DNA from: Couchioplanes caeruleus
Lineage (GTDB): Bacteria > Actinomycetota > Actinomycetes > Mycobacteriales > Micromonosporaceae
Direction of reading: 5' to 3'
Length of the DNA: 64,000 bases
NCBI RefSeq assembly: GCF_003751945.1
Contig: NZ_RJKL01000001.1
Location: 1,054,001 to 1,118,000 of the forward strand
Shown here: one piece after another, positions 43,891 through 52,333 of the stretch
Layout: every line of letters begins with the position of its first letter
Position numbering within the stretch: position 1 is the stretch's first letter
Notes under the pieces: generated by a model
The model's database searches: none
What the model was told of the DNA's origin: nothing
Seen by the model: the letters and a program-made list of their open reading frames with translations, nothing else
Position numbers and translations under genes: made by a program

Positions 43891-44999
43891 CAGATCGTCG
43901 TCTCCTGAACTTGGAAGGTGGTGCGGTAGCCGCCGCCGTCGACGCGGTGGGACGCCTGCGAGACGTAGTAGGTCTTGCTGAACGCCGGTCCGAGCCCCTC
44001 AACACCGACGTTGGTGTCCGGCAGCAGCTCAGGCAGGCCGATCGACTCCCCGCTGCCGGTCAGAAATGCCTCGGCCCGCTCCTCCAACACAGCCTTGGCC
44101 CGTGCGTCGGCCTCGGCCTGGGTACGAACCGCGGCAGGCAGATTCAGCACCGGGTCTCTCGCGAGCGCGGTAGCCACCCGATCACCGCCGCTGCGCGCTC
44201 GGGTGTCGCGCCCGGACTCCTGGCCCCGGCGGGCCTGGCCGATGAGGGCCTCACCGGTGCTGGCCGACCGGCCGTACACCTTGACCGCGCCGACCTGCCG
44301 GGCCAGGCTCGCCTCCGGCCGGAAGCTGAGCAGGCCCTGGCCCCACTCCAGCTCGACCGCCTCGGAAAGCTCGTTCTGACGCGGTCCGAAGTAGAGCTTG
44401 CGGCGCCGCTCATAGAAGGTCGCGCCGTTGGACGCGGCGAGCGTGCCGAGGAAGGCCATATCGGTCTGGTTGTTCTGGTCGATCCGCTGCTTCACCGGGC
44501 TGGTCGGCCGCACGTCGGTGCCGACTCCGTGTGCATGGGCCAGATCCCGTACGGCCACACTGTCCGGCTTGTCCTCCCAGTGCTGGGTACGGCAGCCGAC
44601 GGTGAGCGGGTAGAGGTCGTCGTAGCCGCTGATCGTCAGCTCCGGCGTCGCACCCGCCCGGAAGTCCGTGGTGATTTCGGTCAGCACCCCGGTCAGCAGC
44701 GGCACCAGTGAGGACACGTCGCCGTAGCCGAGCCCGATCTCGACCGTGCTGCCGAACCGGAAGAGGTCGAGCAGGTCGACCCGGGTGGCCCGCCGGGTGG
44801 CCACGAACTGGCGAACCCTCCAATCGAAGGCATTGGCCACGGTGAACGAGAAGTGCCCCGCCGCCTTCTCCTTCAGGTCGACACTCACCGAGGTGACCGC
44901 CAGGAACAGATCCCGAAGTACGTCGTCTCCACCCACCTTGATGGCGTACGCGGGCACGTAGAAGCCGCCGTGCCGCCGCTCAAGTTCCGTCAGCCGCAT
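43890..44999 (-). CDS. gpD/gp27-type hub protein
   Basis: 369 residues of the phage late control gpD family: GDDVLRDLFLAVTSVSVDL, FRFGSTVEIGLGYGD, LLTGVLTEITTDF and FLGTLAASNGATFYE are classical hub blocks. Trimeric hub between tube and spike. Overlaps the LysM gene by 20 nt upstream. Confidence 0.88.
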   Translation of the reverse strand: MRLTELERRHGGFYVPAYAIKVGGDDVLRDLFLAVTSVSVDLKEKAAGHFSFTVANAFDWRVRQFVATRRATRVDLLDLFRFGSTVEIGLGYGDVSSLVPLLTGVLTEITTDFRAGATPELTISGYDDLYPLTVGCRTQHWEDKPDSVAVRDLAHAHGVGTDVRPTSPVKQRIDQNNQTDMAFLGTLAASNGATFYERRRKLYFGPRQNELSEAVELEWGQGLLSFRPEASLARQVGAVKVYGRSASTGEALIGQARRGQESGRDTRARSGGDRVATALARDPVLNLPAAVRTQAEADARAKAVLEERAEAFLTGSGESIGLPELLPDTNVGVEGLGPAFSKTYYVSQASHRVDGGGYRTTFQVQETTI

Positions 45000-45654
45000 C
45001 GGACACCTCCTCGGGGCTTAGTGGCGGTAGCACGAGCACCCGGCCCGGCTCGATCCGGCGTGGATCGTCGACGTCGTTCGCGCGCGCGATCACCCGCCAG
45101 AAGCGCGACTCGCCGTACTCGCGTGCCGCCATGAGCCAGATGCTGTCGTGCGCCTCGAGCACGCGTCGCTTGGTCTTGTCGGACGAGTTGCGCCGCGGAT
45201 CCCGGAGCTGCTCAGCGATCGACGTGTACTGCTTGAAGGTGACGCTGAGCTTGGCCCGCACCGGCGTCCCATCGGATCGGAACATGGTCAGATGCTGCGA
45301 GATCCGCTCCACGACCGCCACGAAGCGCACGACACCCCAGCGGAACTCGACACGCGGCGGCGCGTGTAGGGTGCCGTCGATCGAGAGCAGATCGGTGAGC
45401 GGGCCGGTCGCGTCGAGCACGTTGCCCCCGCCGCCGTCGGTGTAGGTGTCGAACAGCAGGTCCATGGTCAGCACCCGGGCGTTGCCGTTCACGAACTGAA
45501 GGATCGGATTCGACAGTCCGGGCGGTGCCGTCTCCTGATAGCTGGCCGAATACTCGACGGTGTACTCGGTCGGGTTGAACAACACCTTGATCGCCGTGCC
45601 GGAGGCCCGCCCGTCGAGCGGGGTCACGGTCGCCTTCGCCAGTTCCTGTGCCAT
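44980..45654 (-). CDS. LysM-domain tail protein (Afp7-like)
   Basis: 224 residues. The tube-like N-terminal domain includes FNPTEYTVEYSASYQE and VRFVAVVERISQHLTMF; the C-terminal LysM-type segment has RRVLEAHDSIWLMAAREYG and RRIEPGRVLVLPPLS. Matches the small LysM proteins that sit between tube and hub in eCIS. Acts as internal baseplate adaptor, not as cell-wall lysin. Confidence 0.88.
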   Translation of the reverse strand: MAQELAKATVTPLDGRASGTAIKVLFNPTEYTVEYSASYQETAPPGLSNPILQFVNGNARVLTMDLLFDTYTDGGGGNVLDATGPLTDLLSIDGTLHAPPRVEFRWGVVRFVAVVERISQHLTMFRSDGTPVRAKLSVTFKQYTSIAEQLRDPRRNSSDKTKRRVLEAHDSIWLMAAREYGESRFWRVIARANDVDDPRRIEPGRVLVLPPLSPEEVSDAADGT

Positions 45655-45660
45655 GCCGTG

Positions 45661-47187
45661 TCACCTCCTTCCGCGACGTTCCTGCTCGATGCGCAACTGC
45701 CGCTCGAAGCGGCGCCACAGGTCGCGGCCGAGCGCGTCCAGATCCATCGCCGGCTCGGGCGTGAAAGTCACGGCATGAGGGCGTGCGACCAGCGCGGTGA
45801 CCGACCGGTCCGGGGTGGTCCGGTGGACGCGGGCCACCGACGTCCGGTCATGAACCGGCAGCTTCGCACCCTGGCGCGCCTGCCCGGTCAATACCTGTCG
45901 CACGTAGGGGCGGACGGCGGCCGGCGCGGTGTTTCGCGGATCGGCGAGCTGCCGGGTCGCCGCGGTCTTGTCTGCCTTTCCGGTCGGCGGGCTCAGGCGC
46001 CGGCGGACAATGGGGGCGCGGCGCTTCGGTGGCAGAGTGGGACCGACGGCCGCGAGACGGCTCGCCGGGGTGACCGAGGCCATGCCGACCGTGGTGAGCC
46101 GGATCAACCGACTCGCCGCTGTCACCAGTGGGGCCGGTGCGGTAGCGACCTTGGGCGGCTGCCGGCCGGCGAGTCGCCGGGTGGGTGTGGTCAGGCGTAC
46201 CGGGTCCACCGTCGACGCGGCCGTACGCCGGGGGTCCAGCGGAGTGAGATGTCGCCGGGCGATCGGAGCACGGCGGAACCGCCGTGTGGCGTCCGTGGCG
46301 GAGGGGCGGCTCTCCGACGGAATGTGCGGGGGCGCCTGGTTGGCCATCGTCACCTCGCTCGGGGCCGGTGCGGTGGCGGTAGCCACCGACGGACAGGCGA
46401 ATCGCCACCCAGGCCCGGTTCCGATTCGCCACCTGGTCCCGGTCGCCCATCGCCACCCAGGCCCGGTCACCCATCGCCGCCCCGGCCCGCTCCGGCCTAC
46501 CTGCCCTGCGGTCCCGGCCGCAGCCACGAGCGCATGCCGCGCATCCGTGCCCGCCGGCAGCGCGATCAACCGGACGTGTCCCGGCTCGGCTGATGGGCTG
46601 AAGAGCTGCCGGGCCACCAGACTGCGGCCGTTTCGCGGCCCGATCGTTGCCGCGGCCAAGGCCCGCGCGAGTGGAGTTGCGGGGCGGAGCAGGGACGATC
46701 GCCTGCGTCCGGGGGCCGCCACGCCACCCGCCGTGAACCGGTAGAACGGTGCCACGGATCCCGGCGTCACACCGTGGCTCAGCCGCGCCGTGGACGTGGC
46801 CGCCGACGTGCGCATCATCCACGCGACCTGCTCTCGCACCGAAGAAGTCACTCGCCTGCTATCGGCGAGGCCCGCAACCCTGCCGGGCACGGCGGGCAGC
46901 GCAGCGCGACCCGGCGGCGGGGCGACCTGGTGAACCACCGTTCGCAGCCGTTCGACCAGGTGCAGCCGCAGCAGGAAGCGCAGTGTCAACTCGATGGGCT
47001 CGGCCCGGGCCGGCGCACGCGGCGCCGGCGCTGCCGGGACCGTGGGTACCGGGCCGGCCGGCCTCCGGAAGATCAGCGCCAGCGGTCGGTAGGCGCGGAC
47101 CGACCACGGTCGTGCGGTGTCCACGTTCCCGTCTCCGGGGCGTCGACCCATGGGCGCGGGGCGCCGAGGCAGCCGGCCGGGTGTCAT
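45661..47187 (-). CDS. Arg/Pro/Ala-rich CIS protein of unknown role
   Basis: 508 residues from the ATG at 47187 overlapping the tube stop (ATGA). About one residue in seven is Arg; composition is otherwise Ala/Pro/Thr/Val with little predicted globular structure, except an N-terminal LTLRFLLRLHLVERLRTVV helix and a C-terminal helix LGRDLWRRFERQLRIEQERRG that recurs in actinobacterial CIS clusters. Residues ~235-265 contain Gly-Trp repeats. It occupies the slot between second tube and LysM protein. Could be an unusual tape measure or lumen protein, but this is speculative; there is no long uninterrupted helix. Confidence 0.6.
   Translation of the reverse strand: MTPGRLPRRPAPMGRRPGDGNVDTARPWSVRAYRPLALIFRRPAGPVPTVPAAPAPRAPARAEPIELTLRFLLRLHLVERLRTVVHQVAPPPGRAALPAVPGRVAGLADSRRVTSSVREQVAWMMRTSAATSTARLSHGVTPGSVAPFYRFTAGGVAAPGRRRSSLLRPATPLARALAAATIGPRNGRSLVARQLFSPSAEPGHVRLIALPAGTDARHALVAAAGTAGQVGRSGPGRRWVTGPGWRWATGTRWRIGTGPGWRFACPSVATATAPAPSEVTMANQAPPHIPSESRPSATDATRRFRRAPIARRHLTPLDPRRTAASTVDPVRLTTPTRRLAGRQPPKVATAPAPLVTAASRLIRLTTVGMASVTPASRLAAVGPTLPPKRRAPIVRRRLSPPTGKADKTAATRQLADPRNTAPAAVRPYVRQVLTGQARQGAKLPVHDRTSVARVHRTTPDRSVTALVARPHAVTFTPEPAMDLDALGRDLWRRFERQLRIEQERRGRR
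46400..46495. repeat. Imperfect tandem repeats (~24 bp) within the Arg-rich CIS gene
   Basis: Units of the form cgccacccaggcccggt recur at about 46403, 46427, 46451 and 46475 with substitutions. They encode the Gly-Trp-Arg-rich repeat (GPGWRW/GTRWRI type) on the minus strand, and could be a site of repeat-number variation. Confidence 0.6.
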
Positions 47188-47606
47188 TGCCGGGTGATCC
47201 CGTGATGGACGAGCTCGATGGACTCGGTCGCCACCGCGGCCGACATCGCGTCGAGCTCGGCGCCTGTCCACTTGGCCGGGTAGGCGCCCGCGCAAATCCA
47301 TCGCCACACCTCGTCTCCCGAGTCGTCGAGCAGCACCACCGACACGGTCCGGCGGCGGATGACACCCGCGATCACGTCCTGATGCCAGTCCCAGAGCGAC
47401 ACATCGGCCAGGCCGCGTTTCAGCACCAGCGCGGGATAGGTCGTCCCCACCACGAGTTGACGCTCGTACGCGTTGATGCCGCCCTCGCGGTACGGCTCGA
47501 TCTTGGTCTGCCGCTCGATGCCGCCCACGGTCTGGAAGCCACCGGCCTCGATGCCGTCGATCTCCACGACGAAGCGGAACAGCCGGAACGGATCGGGACG
47601 CGGCAT
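47184..47606 (-). CDS. Tail tube protein, second copy (Afp5-like)
   Basis: 140 residues, T4 gp19-like tube family: PFRLFRFVVEIDGIEAGGFQ opening, LVLKRGLADVSLWDWH, AYPAKWTGAELDAMS and VATESIELVHHGI ending. Diverged from the first tube gene, as expected for the baseplate-proximal tube initiator. Stop overlaps the next gene. Confidence 0.9.
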   Translation of the reverse strand: MPRPDPFRLFRFVVEIDGIEAGGFQTVGGIERQTKIEPYREGGINAYERQLVVGTTYPALVLKRGLADVSLWDWHQDVIAGVIRRRTVSVVLLDDSGDEVWRWICAGAYPAKWTGAELDAMSAAVATESIELVHHGITRQ

Positions 47607-47616
47607 CGCTCACCTC

Positions 47617-47799
47617 TCAGGCGATCTCGAACGGATTGCTGGGCGCGCTGTTGAGCTGCCGGTTGATCCGCGAGATTTCCTCGCACCAGCGGCGCCGTTC
47701 CGCGTGTTCCAGGGCCATCAGTTCGGTCCAGGCCCAGTGGAAGTGGTAGGCGATGAAGGCCATCTCCTGGTAGAGCTCGTCCTGGGGGTACGGCTTCAC
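47617..47799 (-). CDS. Small CIS protein (DUF6760-like)
   Basis: 60 residues, Trp/His/Tyr-rich: QEMAFIAYHFHWAWTELMAL, then RRRWCEEISRINRQLN. This short protein recurs in actinobacterial CIS clusters between tail assembly and tube genes and resembles the small second part of phage tail assembly chaperone pairs. GTG start overlapping the preceding stop (GTGA). Family name given from memory. Confidence 0.65.
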   Translation of the reverse strand: MKPYPQDELYQEMAFIAYHFHWAWTELMALEHAERRRWCEEISRINRQLNSAPSNPFEIA

Positions 47800-48140
47800 G
47801 AGGCTTCCCCCACCAGCCGGAACCCCCGATCGCCGGCAGGCTCCGCTTGCGGCTCGTCGCCGTTGAGCTGCTCGTACAGCTTCTGCAGGTAGTCCAGGTC
47901 GCCAGCGAACAAGCCTTCGATCACCTTGGTGTTCACGTCCGGCACCGACCCGAGGCGGGTGATCACCCGCGCCATGACGATGACCGCCAGGTACGCCGGG
48001 TTCTGTTGGACCCGCGGGTCGCGCAGCGGCAGGATCTCGTCGGCCGCGGTGGCCAGCCGCATCACGCCCTCGGTGTGCAGCACGCCGTCCGCGTCGAGGT
48101 AGCCCTTCGGCAGAGTGAAGGTCACTTCCGTGGAGAACAT
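47796..48140 (-). CDS. CIS tail-assembly-chaperone-like protein
   Basis: 114 residues beginning EVTFTLPKGYLDADGVLH, then MRLATAADEILPLRDPRV, then helices (LAVIVMARVITRLG, LFAGDLDYLQKLYEQLN). The layout matches small proteins encoded between two tube genes in CIS clusters and phage gpG-like chaperones. Coupled to the following 60-residue gene, analogous to the overlapping chaperone pair of tailed phages. Confidence 0.65.
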   Translation of the reverse strand: MFSTEVTFTLPKGYLDADGVLHTEGVMRLATAADEILPLRDPRVQQNPAYLAVIVMARVITRLGSVPDVNTKVIEGLFAGDLDYLQKLYEQLNGDEPQAEPAGDRGFRLVGEAS

Positions 48141-48156
48141 GGGTCAGTGGCCCCTT

Positions 48157-48597
48157 TCACTGGATCCGCCTGATGCCCTCGTTGCAGAGCTCGAGGCTGT
48201 CGATCGCCACCTCGTTGCCGGTGGCGTTGAGATCGGTCGGGTCGTACTTGCACGGCCACGCCCGGGTGATCTCGAAGGCCGCCCGGTCGGCGCCGGCCTC
48301 GTCCTGAACCCGGATGACCACGGTCTTGCGGATTTCCTCCAGTGCCGTGGCCCCGCCGACGATCTGCTGGTGCCAGGCCGCGAGTTCGGTGGAGTCGGTG
48401 ATTCCCCACTTGAGCGTCACGTTGGCGTACTTGGTGAGGCCGCTGAGCTTGCGGACCGTTGTCGGCTCGTCGCCCTCGCGGTATTCGATCGGATCGTTGG
48501 CCAGGTCACCGATCGACACTTCGGAGAAGGCGGCCTGTTGGAGCCCGTCGATCTCGAGGCGGAAGCGGAATTTGCGGAGCGGGTCTTGGCGTGCCAT
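48157..48597 (-). CDS. Tail tube protein, first copy (Afp1-like)
   Basis: 146 residues, gp19-like: DPLRKFRFRLEIDGLQQAAF, then VRKLSGLTKYANVTLKWG, then WHQQIVGG and a final IDSLELCNEGIRRI. Directly follows the sheath gene, so most likely the main tube subunit. Confidence 0.92.
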   Translation of the reverse strand: MARQDPLRKFRFRLEIDGLQQAAFSEVSIGDLANDPIEYREGDEPTTVRKLSGLTKYANVTLKWGITDSTELAAWHQQIVGGATALEEIRKTVVIRVQDEAGADRAAFEITRAWPCKYDPTDLNATGNEVAIDSLELCNEGIRRIQ

Positions 48598-48623
48598 CGG
48601 TCAGGCCTTCTTGCTGGTCGGGA

Positions 48624-50144
48624 TCATGACTTCGCCTCTTGGGTCTTCTGGAAAATCCGGAAGACCACGAACTCGGCCGGGCGGACCGGCGCCACGCCGA
48701 TCTCGACGATCAGCCGGCCGTTAAGGATGTCGTCCTCGGTCATCGTGTCGCGGCCGACGGCCACCGAGAACGCCTCTTCCTCCTTGTCGCCGAAGAGGGC
48801 GCCCTCGCGCCACTGGGTGCGCAGGAACAACGTGACGGTCTGCTTGACCCTGGCCCATAGGCGCGGGTCGTTCGGCTCGAAGACGACCCATTGGGTGGAG
48901 TTGTAGATCGAGGCCTCGAGGAAGATGAACAGCCGCCGGACGTTGACGTACTTCCAGAGTGGATCGCTGGACAGCGTGCGGGCTCCCCAGATCCGGATGC
49001 CGCGGCCCGGGAAGCGACGGATGACATTGACGCCGTTCGGGTTCAGCACACCCTGGGTCGCCTGGTTGATGTCGTACTCGAGGTCGATGGCGCCGGCTAT
49101 GACCTCGTTCGCGGGTGCTTTGAAGACACCCCGGTTGTTGTCGGTCAACGCATAGATGCCGCAGACCGCGCCGCCCGGTGGAACCAGCTTTCGCCCGCCG
49201 CTGCGAGGGTCGCTGATGTGGATCCAGGGGTAGTAGAACGCGGCGTACTGGGTGTCGGTGACATCGTTGCGAGGCGCCAGGCCGGCGGCGTTCGCCACCC
49301 CTGGTTGGGTGTCGATAACGGCGAACCGGAAACGGTTGCGCTCGCAGTGGCGAACGATGTTGCGGGCGGTGTCCTGGTCGCATCCGGGGGCGTACACCAC
49401 GGCGACCGATCGGAACTGGTCCAGATCAAGCGCCGCGAGACCGGTGGGAGCGGCGAGATCCTCGCTACCGTCGAAGTCGGGTGGCGTCACCGCGGCACCG
49501 TTGGTCCCGTCGGCAAGCTGAACCGAGGCATCGTCGCCGGGCAACGCCACGTCCGCCGGGGCCGCCAGCTCGATCAGCACCGAGTTGAAGTTGTTGACCC
49601 GCTTGGCGAAGTACGCCGGAGAGGCCGGCTCCACGCTGAGGTCGTCGAAGTCCTCCGAGACGGTGGGCGGCACCGGAGCGCTGTCGATGTCGGCGACGTC
49701 GGCGGGGCGGCGTGCCGGGTCTTCCCAGTAGTCCACGCGCAGGCGGAAGCCCACCGCATTGCCGACGCCGTCCTTCGTTGACCCCGGCCCGATACGCACC
49801 CAGGTCTCGTTGGCGCTCTCCCCCGGACCCAGCGCGGTCACCGCGAAGCCGGCCAGGTTGGCGCTGGCGGGCCTCGCACCCGCACCGGCGATGCGGGTGA
49901 CGTAGCAGCGAACACCGCCGTTGTCGAAGAACGTCTTCACCGCGTACGGCATGAACTTCGCCGGGTGGAAGATGTTGCCGAAGTAGCGCAGATACTCGCC
50001 GTAGCTGGTCACCAGCCGCGGAAGCAGCGGGCCGCGCAGGGTCTCGCCGAGGAAGGCGGCGGTGCTGGTCGCGACGCCCTCGATCGGTTTCGGGCCCCGT
50101 TCAATCTCCTCGACATAGACTCCTGGCGCAAGGTATTCAGGCAT
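48624..50144 (-). CDS. Contractile sheath protein
   Basis: 506 residues from ATG 50144 (MPEYLAPGVYVEE, the classical sheath opening with ERGPKPIEGVATSTAAF). C-terminal sheath core includes NVIRRFPGRGIRIWGARTLS, then WKYVNVRRLFIFLEASI, then WVVFEPNDPRLW. Only one sheath gene is present, in contrast to two or three in Afp/PVC-type systems. Its start overlaps the upstream coiled-coil gene by 8 nt. A longer in-frame extension upstream is rejected because it is antisense-like and lacks a ribosome-binding site. Confidence 0.95.
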   Translation of the reverse strand: MPEYLAPGVYVEEIERGPKPIEGVATSTAAFLGETLRGPLLPRLVTSYGEYLRYFGNIFHPAKFMPYAVKTFFDNGGVRCYVTRIAGAGARPASANLAGFAVTALGPGESANETWVRIGPGSTKDGVGNAVGFRLRVDYWEDPARRPADVADIDSAPVPPTVSEDFDDLSVEPASPAYFAKRVNNFNSVLIELAAPADVALPGDDASVQLADGTNGAAVTPPDFDGSEDLAAPTGLAALDLDQFRSVAVVYAPGCDQDTARNIVRHCERNRFRFAVIDTQPGVANAAGLAPRNDVTDTQYAAFYYPWIHISDPRSGGRKLVPPGGAVCGIYALTDNNRGVFKAPANEVIAGAIDLEYDINQATQGVLNPNGVNVIRRFPGRGIRIWGARTLSSDPLWKYVNVRRLFIFLEASIYNSTQWVVFEPNDPRLWARVKQTVTLFLRTQWREGALFGDKEEEAFSVAVGRDTMTEDDILNGRLIVEIGVAPVRPAEFVVFRIFQKTQEAKS

Positions 50145-51090
50145 GGGGCTTGTCTCCTTCCATCGTGGCCATCTGCTCCAGGTCGGCGCGCAGCCGGGCT
50201 TCGCCGTTGGCAAGGTGGTCGTCGAGCCGCTTGCGGGCGTCGGTGAGCTCGGCCCGGTGCCTGACCACGGTCCGCTCATCGTCCGCTTGGCGTTGCTCGG
50301 CCTTGGCCTGGGCGTCGAGTGCGTCGATCAACGCCTGTGCAAGGCCGGTCGGGGCGATCAGCTTCGGCTCGCGATCCAGCACCGCGGCGTAGTCACGGCC
50401 GGTCAGCAGCCAGTAGGCCAGCGCGTACTGGCCGGCCTGGCTAGCCTTGGTGATCTCGTCGCGCCGGGTCTTCAGCAACGCCAGCCGGGCGGTGATCGTC
50501 GCGGCCAGCTTCTTCAGTTCGCCGGACCGGTCGCTCAGCTCCTTGGCCTTCACCTTAGAGGCGTCGCGAGCGGCCTCCGCCTCGGTCGCCGCCGTCGTGC
50601 GGGAATCGACCTCCCGCTCGAGGCTCTTCCGCTCGTCGCCAAGCGCCGCGGCCTTCTTGCGAACCTCGTCCGCCACCGGCCCGAGAAGCTTCTCCAGGCT
50701 GCCCTTCTCCGAGGTGAGGAAGTCGCGGTAGGCCTTCTCGTCGCGCTTGAGTTTGTCGTACGCGGCGCCGTATGCCTGCTTGTTGGCGTCGAGTTCCCGT
50801 TGGACGGTGCGCAGAGCGGCCAGCCGGTTTTCCTTGTCGGCCAAGGTGTTCTCGGCCGCCTCCTTGGCCTGCCGGGCCCGGCCGGCCTCCGCCTCCAGCT
50901 TCTTGATGGCACCGTCGATGTCGCCCGCGTCCTCCTCAGCCGTATCGGCGGCACCGCCGGCTTCGAGAGTGTCGTTGTCGTTGTCGATGTTCTCGGTGCC
51001 AGCGTCGAGGTCGAGGATCTCGACTTCAACTACGTGTTCCGAGGCCGCCTGTGCGGCGCCGCCGCCGGCGGATTCCGTGGGTTCGGTCAC
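50137..51090 (-). CDS. Coiled-coil protein of the CIS cluster
   Basis: 317 residues. Acidic N-terminus (DNDNDTLEAGG), then about 150 residues of long Glu/Lys/Ala coiled coil (DGAIKKLEAEAGRARQAKEA, ERKSLEREVDSRTTAATEAE), a short hydrophobic helical segment (YALAYWLLTGRDYAAVL), and a C-terminal coil. No signal peptide. Located between the carboxypeptidase-regulatory-like and sheath genes. Could be a length-determining, chaperone or scaffolding factor; family not recognised. Confidence 0.65.
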   Translation of the reverse strand: MTEPTESAGGGAAQAASEHVVEVEILDLDAGTENIDNDNDTLEAGGAADTAEEDAGDIDGAIKKLEAEAGRARQAKEAAENTLADKENRLAALRTVQRELDANKQAYGAAYDKLKRDEKAYRDFLTSEKGSLEKLLGPVADEVRKKAAALGDERKSLEREVDSRTTAATEAEAARDASKVKAKELSDRSGELKKLAATITARLALLKTRRDEITKASQAGQYALAYWLLTGRDYAAVLDREPKLIAPTGLAQALIDALDAQAKAEQRQADDERTVVRHRAELTDARKRLDDHLANGEARLRADLEQMATMEGDKPHA

Positions 51091-51107
51091 GGCCGCGCGC
51101 TCCTTCC

Positions 51108-51758
51108 TCAGGGCCTGATCTGATGGGTGAATTGCGGTGTAGTCGTCTGGTCGAGGTCGATGACCTCGGTGAACACGTGGGTCAGGCCGCGCTCCAGGTC
51201 CACGATCACGTCCCGGGCCGCGCCGCCGCCCGGTTCGACGTGCAGCGTCGTACGGACTGGCCCCGTCTCCCCCAGGTGGACGGCGAGCGCGAAGACGCCG
51301 CGTTCGTCGGTCGTGGCCGGGAACTGGGGTCCGGCCGGGGGCGACGGCCGTGCGCTGATCACGGCCTCAGCCACGGGCGTGGCCGACCGCACGATCAGGC
51401 CTCGCACCAGGGTGGTGACATCGGCGAAATCAGCGTCTGGGCGTCGTTCCAGCGGCACGACCCTGCTGATTCCCTCGGCGGCGGGGTTGAACGCGACGAG
51501 TACCGGTCCGCGATAGCCGGCCCGCCCAGGCACCACCCGGAAGGTCAGGTCCTGGTCGGCCGGCTCGTTCAGCAAGACGTGATGTCCGCTCAGGTTGCGG
51601 ACCAGCCGCCTCGGCAGCGCCGTGCCGCGCTGCGGGTCCCAGAGCTCGACCGCGACGCCCATGGCCACGACCCGACGGGTGATGCCGTCCATGGGGATCA
51701 CCACCGCGGTGACCACGTCGGTGAGGTCGGGCTCGAAGGCGATCGGTGGCCGCGTCAT
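51108..51758 (-). CDS. CIS-associated beta-sandwich (carboxypeptidase-regulatory-like) protein
   Basis: 216 residues. Two beta-rich domains: residues ~12-110 (VVIPMDGITRRVVAMGVAVE) and ~120-200 with an RSATPVAEAVISAR...DERGVFALAV pattern typical of transthyretin/carboxypeptidase-regulatory folds. Between the DUF4255 and coiled-coil genes; presumed structural accessory near the tail terminator. GTG or ATG start overlapping the preceding stop. Confidence 0.65.
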   Translation of the reverse strand: MTRPPIAFEPDLTDVVTAVVIPMDGITRRVVAMGVAVELWDPQRGTALPRRLVRNLSGHHVLLNEPADQDLTFRVVPGRAGYRGPVLVAFNPAAEGISRVVPLERRPDADFADVTTLVRGLIVRSATPVAEAVISARPSPPAGPQFPATTDERGVFALAVHLGETGPVRTTLHVEPGGGAARDVIVDLERGLTHVFTEVIDLDQTTTPQFTHQIRP

Positions 51759-52333
51759 GAGCCCACCGCGTCGATCTCCGGCTCGGAGAGCGCGCCCGGC
51801 CGCAACGTGCGCCGGCGCACGGGCGCCCCGCTGAACGCCGGAGCGAGCGCGACGTAGACCGGGCTGACCAAATAGACCATCGAGGTTCGGTAGGAGGCCC
51901 GCGGAAGCAGACCCCAGATCCGGCTCAACTCCTCCATCGGGTATGGCTCAGGGGTCACCCGGGCGGCGACCGACCCCACGTTGATCGTGGGACTCGCATG
52001 CAGGGCCTGGACCGCCAGTCCCAGCGTGACGAGCTCGTCCGGATCCGCCGCGGGACCGGGCCCGTTGGACCGGAAGACGGAGAGCAGGAAGCGCAGGTCC
52101 AGCGGCAGAGCCTCGGCCTCCACCAGCGGATCGTGGGGATCGTTCGAGCTGGCGACGAGGTGCCGCTCATTACGGAGGGCCTGATTGACCACCACGTGAA
52201 AGAGGAAAAGCGACAGCTTGCGGTCGACGACGTCGTCCACGATGGGCGGGCCGACGTACACAGGAGCACCGATGGCAGCGGCCAGCCGGTCCTGCAGTTC
52301 GGCGGTCGCGACGGCGATGGCGTCGGCGCTCAC
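51755..52333 (-). CDS. DUF4255 tail terminator/cap protein (Afp16/Pvc16-like)
   Basis: 192 residues. Characteristic DUF4255 blocks: LSLFLFHVVVNQALRN, ALPLDLRFLLSVF and ELVTLGLAVQALHASPT. In Afp/PVC particles this protein caps the non-baseplate end and fixes particle length. Second gene of the operon, overlapping both neighbours by 4 nt. Confidence 0.88.
   Translation of the reverse strand: MSADAIAVATAELQDRLAAAIGAPVYVGPPIVDDVVDRKLSLFLFHVVVNQALRNERHLVASSNDPHDPLVEAEALPLDLRFLLSVFRSNGPGPAADPDELVTLGLAVQALHASPTINVGSVAARVTPEPYPMEELSRIWGLLPRASYRTSMVYLVSPVYVALAPAFSGAPVRRRTLRPGALSEPEIDAVGS

Noticed and set aside
47188..47613. 142-residue N-terminal extension of the Arg-rich CIS protein
   Set aside because: It is an alternative frame over the second tube gene; the ATG at 47187 overlaps the tube stop codon as elsewhere in the operon.
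48600..48626. 8-codon ORF between sheath and first tube gene starting with an ATGA overlap
   Set aside because: Too short to assess and without a ribosome-binding site; could only be a translational-coupling leader.
50145..50279. 45-residue N-terminal extension of the sheath protein
   Set aside because: Extension overlaps the coiled-coil gene, has no ribosome-binding site and the conserved sheath start MPEYLAPG is at 50144.
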